Positions 1 through 8,103 of a stretch of 35,986 nucleotides of DNA are shown one piece after another; the stretch's first letter is position 1; each line of letters opens with the position of its first letter. The notes under the pieces were generated by a model that saw nothing but the letters and a program-made list of their open reading frames with translations, had not been told where the DNA came from and searched no databases. Origin of the DNA: Coriobacteriia bacterium (lineage in GTDB: Bacteria > Actinomycetota > Coriobacteriia > Coriobacteriales > Eggerthellaceae); NCBI GenBank assembly GCA_030530215.1, contig JAUMVJ010000012.1, positions 1-35,986 on the forward strand, written 5' to 3'. Made by a program: the position numbers and the translations under genes.

Positions 1-135
1 GTACACGCGTTCCTCCGAACCTCCTAGCTAGGTACGGATTTTCGTTACCATCCCCCATTTATCAATAAATATTTATTTTTATCAAACGAACAACCATTAA
101 GCCCACGGTTCGGGGAACAGTATCCGCCAAAATCC
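1..135. other. AT-rich intergenic end, no gene
   Basis: This is the region 3' of the acyltransferase gene. It holds a 10-base palindrome at 23-32 (CCTAGCTAGG) and an AT-only palindrome at 64-77. No clear GC-stem/T-tract terminator and no coding region is visible before the window edge. Confidence 0.5.
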
Positions 136-1194
136 CTACGGCACAAGCTCTTTAAGTACCGGTATTTTCTGCATTATTTTAATGATAACAAGCGAAACAA
201 AGAAAATCAGGAATGGGCACAGAATGGACACCCGCCAGCTCGCTGCCGACCAGCCTAAAGTTACAAAAACAATATCCTGCAAAATAAGAATATGAATTAA
301 GTAAATGCCAAAAGCGCAACCGGAAATAGCGGTCACCGTTTTTGCATGGCGCTCGAAGAAACCACCGTCCCAATTAATGTTTTTGAACAAAAGAAACATC
401 GCCACAGCAGGCAACATAGCAGTGAAATACTCATAGGAGAACAGGGTTCTATCCAGCTGGCCCGTTGACGTAGAACTGAACCAAGTAAACGCATAGCGCA
501 GCACCAAGCTAAAAATCGCTCCCGCATATATCAAATAACGAATGCGCTTATCAAGATCGTTATTTGCCAAATAGTAGCCAAGCATCGCATACATAACCGT
601 ATAGGTGGCAACAGGAATAGTGAACGACAGCGACCACGGGATGTTCAGCAGAGCGCACACAGCGGGAACAACAGAAATAAAAATCAGAGCCGCACAAATC
701 AAATACTTAACCCCTTCTTCTTTTTCGGCCAAAAGAGAAAGAATGGGCATAGCTATAGTCAGCGAGATGATTGCGAAAAAGAACCAATAGATGGAAACAA
801 TCTCATTACCCATAAATGCCTGCAGAAAATCAAATGGCGACCCATTCTGTCCGTTTCTATACAGGTAAACGAACAAGGACCATGCAACAAAGGGAATCAA
901 CAGCTTTTTCATTCGGCGCTTAAGAAATACTTTAGTCGTATATTTGCGGCGGTAGCCCATATTGTTTGCGCCCGTCATCATGAAAAATACAGGGACGGCA
1001 AAGAAGAAAAGAACTTCAAAAACCAGCGAACGCGACCACGCAAAGTCCCCATGGTAAGTATGTACATAACCGTTGCAATGCAGCGTAACCACCGCAAAGC
1101 AAGAAACTATAGTCAGAAGATCGAAATAGAGGATTCGCTTCCCCTTCTTAGCCTTTACGCCTGAGGGGGGGGTGCTGGTGTTCTCTTTTGCCAT
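136..1194 (-). CDS. Acyltransferase family 3 membrane protein
   Basis: Integral membrane O-acyltransferase of the acyltransferase-3 (OafA/WecH-like) family, 352 residues, about the normal length of the core domain. After a hydrophilic lysine-rich N-terminus, about ten hydrophobic segments run to the C-terminus. The first (residues 22-40) ends in the family-typical VVTLH with His39, the conserved catalytic-type histidine. The family transfers acetyl or similar acyl groups to extracytoplasmic sugars, so a surface polysaccharide or teichoic-type polymer is the likely substrate; the exact acceptor is unknown. The gene is divergent from the glycosyltransferase at 1294. A run of eight C (coding strand) spans codons 8-10, giving Thr-Pro-Pro. 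Gain of one base leads to TAA after five further codons and loss of one base to TAA after two or three, so the run is a likely phase-variation switch, here in the ON frame. The upstream ribosome site is weak. The family call is confident; the substrate is inferred. Confidence 0.88.
   Translation of the reverse strand: MAKENTSTPPSGVKAKKGKRILYFDLLTIVSCFAVVTLHCNGYVHTYHGDFAWSRSLVFEVLFFFAVPVFFMMTGANNMGYRRKYTTKVFLKRRMKKLLIPFVAWSLFVYLYRNGQNGSPFDFLQAFMGNEIVSIYWFFFAIISLTIAMPILSLLAEKEEGVKYLICAALIFISVVPAVCALLNIPWSLSFTIPVATYTVMYAMLGYYLANNDLDKRIRYLIYAGAIFSLVLRYAFTWFSSTSTGQLDRTLFSYEYFTAMLPAVAMFLLFKNINWDGGFFERHAKTVTAISGCAFGIYLIHILILQDIVFVTLGWSAASWRVSILCPFLIFFVSLVIIKIMQKIPVLKELVP
1165..1172 (-). repeat. C8 homopolymer, candidate phase-variation tract
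   Basis: Eight consecutive G on the plus strand (C on the coding strand), in codons 8-10 of the acyltransferase gene. The length of eight keeps the gene open. Either single-base change gives an early stop. Contingency tracts in known phase-variable surface genes have this form. Confidence 0.7.
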
Positions 1195-1243
1195 TCTTTT
1201 ACACTTCTACTTTCTTCCAATAAATCAACTCTGACTGCGCTTA

Positions 1244-1272
1244 TGGTATTCTAATTCCAAGATTAATCTTGG
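1244..1272 (+). promoter_or_regulatory. Extended -10 promoter with 16-bp palindromic operator candidate
   Basis: An extended -10 element (TGG then TATTCT, 1244-1252) has no good -35 box. It is followed at once by the perfect palindrome CCAAGATTAATCTTGG at 1257-1272. The palindrome would cover the transcription start of the glycosyltransferase gene at 1294 and lies between divergent genes, which suits a repressor site. It lacks a T-run, so it is not a terminator. Function is inferred. Confidence 0.45.
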
Positions 1273-1293
1273 CAAGAAGGTCTCTTTATTTTC

Positions 1294-2406
1294 ATGGGCA
1301 GTTCCCATCAAAGCGAGCAACCGTTAATCTCGGTCATCATCCCTGTTTACAATACCGAGAAATATCTCGCTGCAACCTTAGATAGCGTTTTATGCCAAAC
1401 CCTTACCAATATCGAAGTTATTTGCGTAAACGATGGATCGGCAGATAACAGCCTTGCCATCCTGAAAGATTACGCCAATAAAGATTCCCGTATCGTAATC
1501 ATCGACCAGGAAAACCAGGGGGCCGGAGCGGCGAGAAACGCCGGCCTGAAAAAAGTAACTGGCAAATACTGCCTGTTCGTCGACTCCGACGACTTCCTTG
1601 GACCTAGCGCCCTTGAAACCGTTTACAAGACCGCAGAAAACAACACTGTTGATGTCGTTATATTCGGACTCAACGCATTCAACGAAAATACCGGAGATTT
1701 CGCTCCGATGGACTACGCAATCGTAGTTGATAAGCTACCGGTAAACCAAGCTATCGACCCCTCCAAGGTGCCTAATTTCTACAAATACGTTGTAGGCTTT
1801 ACAGTGTGTAAAGCCTACAACGTAGAATATCTGCGAAGCACTCAGCTGCAATTCCCAGGCATCGGAGCCCATGAAGACATGCCCTTCACCTACGTTGCCT
1901 GCAGCAAAACAAACAGAGCATTCATTTTGCCAGAGGTGCTCTACCACTACCGCCGCCAGCGCGAGGGCAGCTTAAGCGATAGCACCAACGAACAATATCT
2001 TTTCATGCTTCAAGCATTGGAATGTTTCAAAAACGATCTTGTTAGCACAAATTGCTGGGCAGAAAATAGTCGCAATTACTATAACTATGTCCTTCATATG
2101 GTCAAATGGAAATTCGACACCCTGCCGCCAAAACTTAGGGCTTCCTTCGCGGACGACTTGCGCACCGAATGGTATGACCGTCTTGGCATCACGCCGCAAG
2201 AAAACTATTTCTACATAAAGGAGGAAGAAGCCCTTTTCTCCTGGACAAGAGACCATTCTTACCTTGAAGAGCTCATTGGCGAAAACAAGCGCCTGCGCTC
2301 AAGTTTGAAGAAGCAAAAAACCAAGAACAAAAAACTAAAAGAGCAACTAGAAAAAACAGAGAGCTCGAAAAACCAAAGTTCTTGGCTTAAACGAATATTC
2401 AAATAG
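1294..2406 (+). CDS. Family 2 glycosyltransferase with coiled-coil tail
   Basis: Cytoplasmic GT-A fold glycosyltransferase, 370 residues. The N-terminal domain (residues 11-220) starts with the typical SVIIPVYN strand, has NDGSADNS for nucleotide binding near residue 46 and the metal-binding DSDD at 97-100. Residues 220-320 form the alpha-helical region usual in capsule and teichoic-type transferases. The last 50 residues are Lys/Glu-rich heptad-like coiled coil and end in an amphipathic stretch (SSWLKRIFK) that could bind the membrane. The donor and acceptor sugars cannot be read from sequence. The gene is followed after 34 bases by another family-2 transferase on the same strand, so they are probably co-transcribed. 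The ribosome site is weak: AGAAGG lies about 14 bases from the ATG. Confidence 0.88.
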   Translation: MGSSHQSEQPLISVIIPVYNTEKYLAATLDSVLCQTLTNIEVICVNDGSADNSLAILKDYANKDSRIVIIDQENQGAGAARNAGLKKVTGKYCLFVDSDDFLGPSALETVYKTAENNTVDVVIFGLNAFNENTGDFAPMDYAIVVDKLPVNQAIDPSKVPNFYKYVVGFTVCKAYNVEYLRSTQLQFPGIGAHEDMPFTYVACSKTNRAFILPEVLYHYRRQREGSLSDSTNEQYLFMLQALECFKNDLVSTNCWAENSRNYYNYVLHMVKWKFDTLPPKLRASFADDLRTEWYDRLGITPQENYFYIKEEEALFSWTRDHSYLEELIGENKRLRSSLKKQKTKNKKLKEQLEKTESSKNQSSWLKRIFK

Positions 2407-2440
2407 ACCAACGAATCAACGAATAAGGCTGGATCCAACC

Positions 2441-5302
2441 ATGACTATTAAAGTCTCAGTTTTGATGCCCATATGCAACGTAGATCAATTCCTTCGCGAA
2501 TGCCTGCAGAGCGCAGTAAACCAAACGCTCAAAGAAATTGAATTCATCTGCATGGACGATGGGTCTAGCGACAGCTCGCCCGCCATCCTTGATGAATTTG
2601 CTGAAAAATACCCGCAAATCAAAGCAGTGCACAAGGAAAACGAGGGCTACGGAATCAGCATGAACCGCGCGCTCTCGCTTGCAACCGGCGAGTACGTTGG
2701 CATCCTTGAATCCGACGATATCGCAAGTAGAGACATGTTTGAGTGCCTGTACACCTTGGCTAAGTCTTACGATGCAGACGCAGTTCGCAGCAACTACTAC
2801 GTGTACACCTCGTTCCCTGAGCCTCGCGATGCCAAGAACTTCCACATGAACAATTGCCATCCCTACGAGGCTTATTGTCCACGCGAAAAACCCGAGATTT
2901 TCTTCCAGCCTCCCGCGATTTGGTCGGGCCTTTACAAGAGGTCTTTCTTAACGGAAAACAACATCAATTTCACTACGACCCCCGGCGCTTCGTATCAAGA
3001 CACCGCCTTCAACTTCAAAGTTTGGGCTTGCGCAAATCGCATTACCACCACCGACAGGGCCTTCCTTCATTATCGCTGCGACAACGAAAACTCCTCGGTC
3101 AAATCAAAAACAAAGACCTACTTCGTTAATCACGAAATGCATGAAATCGAGAAGTTTGCCGATTCAAGGCCCGACATTAAGCCTGAGCTGCAAACTTTAA
3201 TTCCAGCCATCAAATACAAAACCTACATCTGGAACCTCAATCGCATCACGCCCGAGCTTAGGCCCGAGTACTTTGAAGCCATCGCCAAAGAACTCAAGGA
3301 AGACGAGGCCAATGATCTTGTTGACATCAATCGCTTCCGTAAGTACGACCAAGAGCAGGCCACTGAGTTTTTCGCCAATCCGGAAAAATTCTTCAAAGAA
3401 AACTACAGCGCTGCAAAAGCAAAGCATTCTATTCTCATCTTCGACGATGGCACACACGGGGCAGCCTTCAAACGAACCGTAAGCAGCCTCCAGAGGCAAC
3501 CAGAAGCTTCGTACGAGATTTTCTATCTCCCCCTGCACCCAAACTACCTGCGGCAAGAAGAAGTCCGACAGCTGCGCAAGCTGGATGCCCCGATCACCTA
3601 TGTTGACCCGAGCGACGCATTGGAACTCGCCGCGTTGTCGGGAGATTTCGTATCGATCATGACGCCTCTTCACAGGTTCAAGAAAAATTCGCTTCCTCAG
3701 ATCGAGAAAGCTTGTGCGCAACAGTCAAACAGCCCTGACAAAGACAACGATCATACGATCAAGGCAAAGGACCTGCTGACAGCACGTCTTGCAAATACGC
3801 CACTCCCAGCGGTAGCAATGACCGCTGAGGGACTCAAAAGCATCCCAATCTCTGGTCTTTCGCTTGACTGCGGCTTGCACCTTTCCTCACCCCAATGCGC
3901 CAATGTAAGCTCTCTGGTGAAAACCGCGGAAGCGAAGATTCCTTCCTCGATCCGAATCCTTGCGCCCCGTTCGCCCCAGTATCGCAAGTACCATAGGCAC
4001 TACTCCGCTACCCTACAAGCAGGAGCAGCGATTTATGCGCAAGTTGGCCTCGAGAAAGACTTCAAACGTAGCTTTTCCAATAAGGCCGCTTGGCTTTCGG
4101 AAATGTTCTACTCCATTTGCGATAAGCTCAACGCGGAAACCATGGAGGAGCTTTCACCCAAATGCTTCCATTTACCTTCTGAGCTAGCTGGCGCATCTTC
4201 TGCAAATGCCGAAGTTAGCATTGTAATTTTTGACCGCGGCGTTCCCGAACTCACCAACAAATCCCTTGCTTCCGCCATTGAACAAACCGGCTTTAACGTG
4301 GAAATTATTTGCGCCACCAAGGATCAATCTTTGCTCGATCAAGATCTTCTTGCACAGGTTAAGGTTCTCAAGGTTTCACCAGGCCTTCCCACTGGCGAGG
4401 TCTGGAACCAAAGCCTCTCTTACGTTACTTCGCCCTATGTTCTGCTCGCAGATGGAAATGGCAAGTTCTCTTCCATCAACTCCGTCCAGCTCCTGTTCAA
4501 TGCAGCGAAGAGTTCCGATTCCAACGTCGCCGTAGGAATCCAAAACTACGGCGAAGCAACCACAAGCGAAAAGCTGCGCGCAAATGGGAACATTTTAAAC
4601 ATTTGGCGAAGCGAAATCCCGAGCTGCAGCTATAAAGAGCATCAATTTGACACAGGGCTCTCCAGGATTCTGTTCAAAACCGAATTCCTGCAGAACAGCT
4701 CCTGCTCCTTCAACCCTTCACCAAGCTACAGCGAACGCCTGTTTATCGTCGATGCGCTAAGCCTGGCAAACACTTTCCACTGCATCCCAGATGTAACCTA
4801 TGAGCTTGACGGACCCAAGGAATTCACCAGCCACGCAGACAATATGAGCACCGCCGAATGCCTAACCAAGGATCTGTCGCTCTTGCTCTCGAAATCGAAG
4901 AAGCTTGGCCTCGACTGGATTCATGTGTCGGCCTTTGATAGCTTTACAAGGCATTCTTCCGATATCGAAAACTACCTGAGCTCCCACGACCTTGTCTCCA
5001 TGCTGGCGCAAGCCCAAGCAGAAGTATCCCTTCCGCTCATGAGATCGCAAGACCGATTAAATAACAGCCAAACCATCCTCTATCCAATCGTCCGAATTGG
5101 CGATTGGCTGCAATGGAAGGATGTCAAGGAGTCTCGCACGCGCAACTCCCTTTCTCAATCCAAAAAGGAAATCAAGCAGCTAACGCAGGATAAAGCGAAG
5201 CTGCAAGCCAAACCCGCACCGCAGGCCGCTAAACAGGACAAAGCTGAGCCAGGTAATTTCAATAAAGGCTTTAAGCAGCTTTTGAAAAGCTTCTTAAAAT
5301 AA
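2441..5302 (+). CDS. Large two-domain family 2 glycosyltransferase
   Basis: 953-residue protein with an intact N-terminal GT-A domain (residues 4-215: SVLMPICN, MDDGSSDS near 38-45, ESDD at 90-93). A helical and linker region of about 370 residues follows. A second GT-A-like domain spans about 590-800, in which the DxD-type motif is replaced by LLADGN (668-673), so it keeps a strand pattern but probably lacks activity. The C-terminus (about 895-953) is a charged coiled coil ending in KGFKQLLKSFLK, a possible amphipathic membrane anchor. It is likely a transferase acting on a surface polysaccharide or teichoic-type polymer. It lies 34 bases after the preceding transferase gene and is followed by a terminator, so the two form an operon. 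The family call is firm; the sugar is unknown. Confidence 0.85.
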   Translation: MTIKVSVLMPICNVDQFLRECLQSAVNQTLKEIEFICMDDGSSDSSPAILDEFAEKYPQIKAVHKENEGYGISMNRALSLATGEYVGILESDDIASRDMFECLYTLAKSYDADAVRSNYYVYTSFPEPRDAKNFHMNNCHPYEAYCPREKPEIFFQPPAIWSGLYKRSFLTENNINFTTTPGASYQDTAFNFKVWACANRITTTDRAFLHYRCDNENSSVKSKTKTYFVNHEMHEIEKFADSRPDIKPELQTLIPAIKYKTYIWNLNRITPELRPEYFEAIAKELKEDEANDLVDINRFRKYDQEQATEFFANPEKFFKENYSAAKAKHSILIFDDGTHGAAFKRTVSSLQRQPEASYEIFYLPLHPNYLRQEEVRQLRKLDAPITYVDPSDALELAALSGDFVSIMTPLHRFKKNSLPQIEKACAQQSNSPDKDNDHTIKAKDLLTARLANTPLPAVAMTAEGLKSIPISGLSLDCGLHLSSPQCANVSSLVKTAEAKIPSSIRILAPRSPQYRKYHRHYSATLQAGAAIYAQVGLEKDFKRSFSNKAAWLSEMFYSICDKLNAETMEELSPKCFHLPSELAGASSANAEVSIVIFDRGVPELTNKSLASAIEQTGFNVEIICATKDQSLLDQDLLAQVKVLKVSPGLPTGEVWNQSLSYVTSPYVLLADGNGKFSSINSVQLLFNAAKSSDSNVAVGIQNYGEATTSEKLRANGNILNIWRSEIPSCSYKEHQFDTGLSRILFKTEFLQNSSCSFNPSPSYSERLFIVDALSLANTFHCIPDVTYELDGPKEFTSHADNMSTAECLTKDLSLLLSKSKKLGLDWIHVSAFDSFTRHSSDIENYLSSHDLVSMLAQAQAEVSLPLMRSQDRLNNSQTILYPIVRIGDWLQWKDVKESRTRNSLSQSKKEIKQLTQDKAKLQAKPAPQAAKQDKAEPGNFNKGFKQLLKSFLK

Positions 5303-5391
5303 AGCTATGGTCTCTTTGCTCGAAAAGCCCTACGAATACTTCGATAAGGCTCTCCGGGCATTTAACCATAACTTGCCACACCGCAAACCCA

Positions 5392-5436
5392 AGACGGGCT
5401 TGCTAGAGCAATCTGCGAGCCCGTCTGGTTTATTTA
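5392..5436 (+). terminator. Rho-independent terminator after glycosyltransferase operon
   Basis: A 12-pair stem (arms 5392-5403 and 5415-5426, one G-U pair, 11-base loop) is followed by GGTTTATTTAT. It lies 90 bases past the stop of the 953-residue transferase gene and would end the two-gene operon. Confidence 0.75.
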
Positions 5437-5689
5437 TGGCCTAGCAAACGGGGCATAAAACGGATTGCCTTCCGATCATATGGCCCACCGCCCCCCAAGG
5501 CCGCAGCCCAAATATATAAACTATTGGGCACCTTCCCAAACAGCCATCATTTCCCCAGTTCAACAGTCCTTTTGCAGCATTTTCCCTGCTCTTTGTCGAT
5601 TTTTAGGAAATCACCAGGTCAGTTGCATTTTATTATGCAGTCAATATGGCAAATGCTTGCAAGAGCACGATTAAGGAAAGGAGACGCTC
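5437..5689. promoter_or_regulatory. Leader and promoter region of the secreted-protein gene
   Basis: This non-coding stretch continues the 387-base gap. It includes an inverted repeat GCCCAA...TTGGGC (5506-5511 and 5524-5529) flanking an AT-only core with TATAAA, and a strong ribosome site (AAAGGAGA, about 5677-5684) before the ATG at 5690. Possible promoter hexamers such as TTGCAT with TATGGC 16 bases on are weak. A C6 run at 5490-5495 is intergenic. I see no gene here. Confidence 0.45.
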
Positions 5690-8014
5690 ATGGATAAAGC
5701 AATTTCCAGGGGGATTTTGGCTTTGCTCACATGCTTCGCACTCATGCTAGCACTCCCCGCTCTATCTTTTGCAGATACCGATAGCGAAGGAGGAGGGGGG
5801 GGTGAGTCCCTGAGCGACTTCGGCGAAGACTTCGACTGGGAAAACGCCACCTTGAGCTTTGACCCAAGTTCAGTAGGCATCTACGCCGATGATTGCAACT
5901 ACGACGATTCTGATAACCCAATTGTTCGACCTTGGTATGTCGACGACGATCTAAGCCTTCAAGCCCAGCAAGATGAAGGCGACGCCGAGACCATAAATAG
6001 TGATTACTACTACATTGAAGACGAAGACTTCTACCAAAAAGACGACTCGGCAGACAGCGGTTATTCCTCTGTAGGCGACAACGGCTATATCAGCGAAACT
6101 GGAGATTACTACCTTAAAGTAATTCTGGACAACAACATTACACGCTATGTCCCCCTTCATGTTGAGGTTTCGCTTAAAGACTCTAAAGACCTTTCTTTGT
6201 ATACAACCGAAAGCTCTCCGACTGAGTTTTGGGTGGGGGACGACATTAAACCCAGCAATGTTCTCTTTTTGAGCCCTTGGTGCTACACCAAAAGCGGAAA
6301 GCTATGGCTATCCGAAAGCGCCTACACCATCGATAGCTCTTGGTACTGGTTCAACGAAGACGAAGAAGATTACGAGAAGATAAGCGGTCAGCCCAGCAAA
6401 GAGGGGGATTACGCTATCAAACTCGTAGCTAAAGACGGAAGCGGCTACCATGGCGAAATGTACGTGGGTGTCGATGTCTGCGACGATAAATGCGCTACCG
6501 GCTTCGAAACGCAAAAACAGCAGATTGTCTATACGTCCGGAATGACCGTAAAGGACCTGGATGATTCGCTTGTTATCACCAATAGTTTGAAAAACGGAAC
6601 AGAAACCCTGGAGCGCAACAAGGCTTATAAAGTAACTGGCTGGGAAGTATATACGGACTCCAATGACGAGGAAGAGGACGGCACCTGGAGTAGCGTCAAC
6701 CTTGGTGACGCCCTAACCGCAGGAACCTGGTATCGCCCTCTAGTAGAACCCATCTCCCCTTACTACGGCGAACCCTACTCGAGTGACCTGGAGATTAAAG
6801 CCGTCAGCACCTCAAACCTGAGCGACTACAGCTTCGATATCGCTGCCGACAGAAATCTTGTGTTTGGGTATGACGATTTAACCCCCTCAAAAATCGCAAC
6901 AACAGCCGTAATTGAAGACTGGAATGGCGAAATCATAGCCAAGCTCGAGCAAGGAAAAGACTACGCAATCGACAATACCTGGTACAAATATAGCTGGGAC
7001 GAAGAAAAAGACGCCTATGTCTACACTCCCACTAGCGTGGCGGAGTCTGGTGCCTATTATTGCCTCAAAGCGACAGGCCTCGGCGCTTTCAGCTCGCAAG
7101 ATCCCGAGTATATCCATGTGTACATAGAAAACGCAAATAGTCTGTATGCCTACGATTACGATTGCAATGATCTTTACTGGGACAATGACAACCCGGAAAA
7201 CCTTTCGATAGATAAAATCGGCTTCAAAGTAAGCTTGGGAGATATCGTTTTAACCCGTGGAACCGATTACGACATCTGCTGGTCGTATAACAATGACAAT
7301 GAAGGCAACTGGGTCGACTTCGACGCAGCTTATCCCACATCTGGCAAATACGATTATGCAATCCATGTAACCGGCAAAGGCAAATTCTCGGGACAAGACC
7401 TTCATTACCAGGTCGACATCAATGGTAAATCGGATAAAAAAGAAGATTGCGATCATCGTGATGTAGAAGAAATCTACGCCACTGAAGCCACTTGCACGGA
7501 AGACGGCTACACTGCTGGCTACAAATGCGAGGACTGCGGGGCAATTCTCTTGGCTCCCAAGAAAACCACTCTGGCCTTCGGTCACACCTTGGTTGAGTCC
7601 AAACCTGCAGTTGCCGCAACATATTCTTCCACTGGCTTAACCGCCGAGAAGACCTGCATCACCTGCAAACAGGTAATCGAGAAGCAGACTGCCACGCCAA
7701 AGCTTTCCGCAAAGAGCCAGTCCATCACGGTGAAGACTTCCACCAAGAGCGTCAAAAAGGCCAAGGTGAAAAAGAAGGCCCAGGTTGTCTCCAGTGCCAT
7801 CAAGGTCAAGAACGCCCAGGGCAAGGTCAGCTATGCAAAGGTGAGCGGATCCGGAAAGCTTAAGGTCAATGCTTCAAATGGCAAGATCACCGTCAAGAAG
7901 AAGACCAAGAAGGGCACCTACACTATTAAGGTTCGCGTTAAGGTTGATGCCTCAACTTCCGGCGAGTATCTGCCCGCCACAAAAACCGTAAAGGTGAAAG
8001 TGAAGGTCAAGTAG
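5690..8014 (+). CDS. Secreted acidic/basic repeat protein, function unknown
   Basis: Exported protein of 774 residues. A Sec signal peptide (residues 1-28, hydrophobic core 8-27, cleavage likely after SFA) is followed by a very acidic Asp/Tyr/Trp-rich region with several beta-sandwich-like repeats, for example around 515-580. A Cys/His segment near 585-670 has CDH, then CTEDG, CEDCG and CITC, a spacing seen in repeat regions of many Gram-positive surface proteins. The last 100 residues are extremely Lys/Val-rich and end in KVKVKVK, as in wall-associated basic domains. No LPXTG motif or C-terminal membrane segment is present. The charge split suggests a base that binds anionic wall polymer and an acidic outward part; this is inference. 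A G8 run sits at codons 36-38 just after the signal peptide. One extra G gives an immediate TGA, and one fewer gives a stop three codons later. I do not recognise a specific family. Confidence 0.8.
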   Translation: MDKAISRGILALLTCFALMLALPALSFADTDSEGGGGGESLSDFGEDFDWENATLSFDPSSVGIYADDCNYDDSDNPIVRPWYVDDDLSLQAQQDEGDAETINSDYYYIEDEDFYQKDDSADSGYSSVGDNGYISETGDYYLKVILDNNITRYVPLHVEVSLKDSKDLSLYTTESSPTEFWVGDDIKPSNVLFLSPWCYTKSGKLWLSESAYTIDSSWYWFNEDEEDYEKISGQPSKEGDYAIKLVAKDGSGYHGEMYVGVDVCDDKCATGFETQKQQIVYTSGMTVKDLDDSLVITNSLKNGTETLERNKAYKVTGWEVYTDSNDEEEDGTWSSVNLGDALTAGTWYRPLVEPISPYYGEPYSSDLEIKAVSTSNLSDYSFDIAADRNLVFGYDDLTPSKIATTAVIEDWNGEIIAKLEQGKDYAIDNTWYKYSWDEEKDAYVYTPTSVAESGAYYCLKATGLGAFSSQDPEYIHVYIENANSLYAYDYDCNDLYWDNDNPENLSIDKIGFKVSLGDIVLTRGTDYDICWSYNNDNEGNWVDFDAAYPTSGKYDYAIHVTGKGKFSGQDLHYQVDINGKSDKKEDCDHRDVEEIYATEATCTEDGYTAGYKCEDCGAILLAPKKTTLAFGHTLVESKPAVAATYSSTGLTAEKTCITCKQVIEKQTATPKLSAKSQSITVKTSTKSVKKAKVKKKAQVVSSAIKVKNAQGKVSYAKVSGSGKLKVNASNGKITVKKKTKKGTYTIKVRVKVDASTSGEYLPATKTVKVKVKVK
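5795..5802 (+). repeat. G8 homopolymer, candidate phase-variation tract
   Basis: Eight consecutive G encode part of a Gly run about ten residues after the predicted signal-peptide cleavage site. A ninth G makes the next codon TGA; a loss gives GTG AGT CCC TGA. The frame is open at length eight. Confidence 0.7.
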
Positions 8015-8065
8015 CCAGAAGGCTGCACGCACCTTTAGCACTGACACCTTAAGCCAACCAACCAA

Positions 8066-8097
8066 ACGGGCCCGTCGGAATACTCCGACGGGCCCGT
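8066..8097. terminator. Bidirectional terminator between convergent genes
   Basis: A perfect 14-base inverted repeat (8066-8079 and 8084-8097) with a 4-base loop lies between the secreted-protein gene ending at 8014 and the minus-strand gene ending at 8104. On the minus strand the stem is followed by TTTGGTTGGTT, a weak T-tract. On the plus strand there is no T-run, so termination there relies on the very stable stem. Confidence 0.7.
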
Positions 8098-8103
8098 ACT
8101 GCA

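Noticed and set aside
64..77. AT-only palindrome as a terminator of the acyltransferase gene
   Set aside because: The stem has no G/C pairs and no distinct T-tract, so it would be too unstable to count.
5490..5495. C6 run upstream of the secreted-protein gene
   Set aside because: Too short and intergenic, about 200 bases from the start codon, so not counted among the phase-variation tracts.
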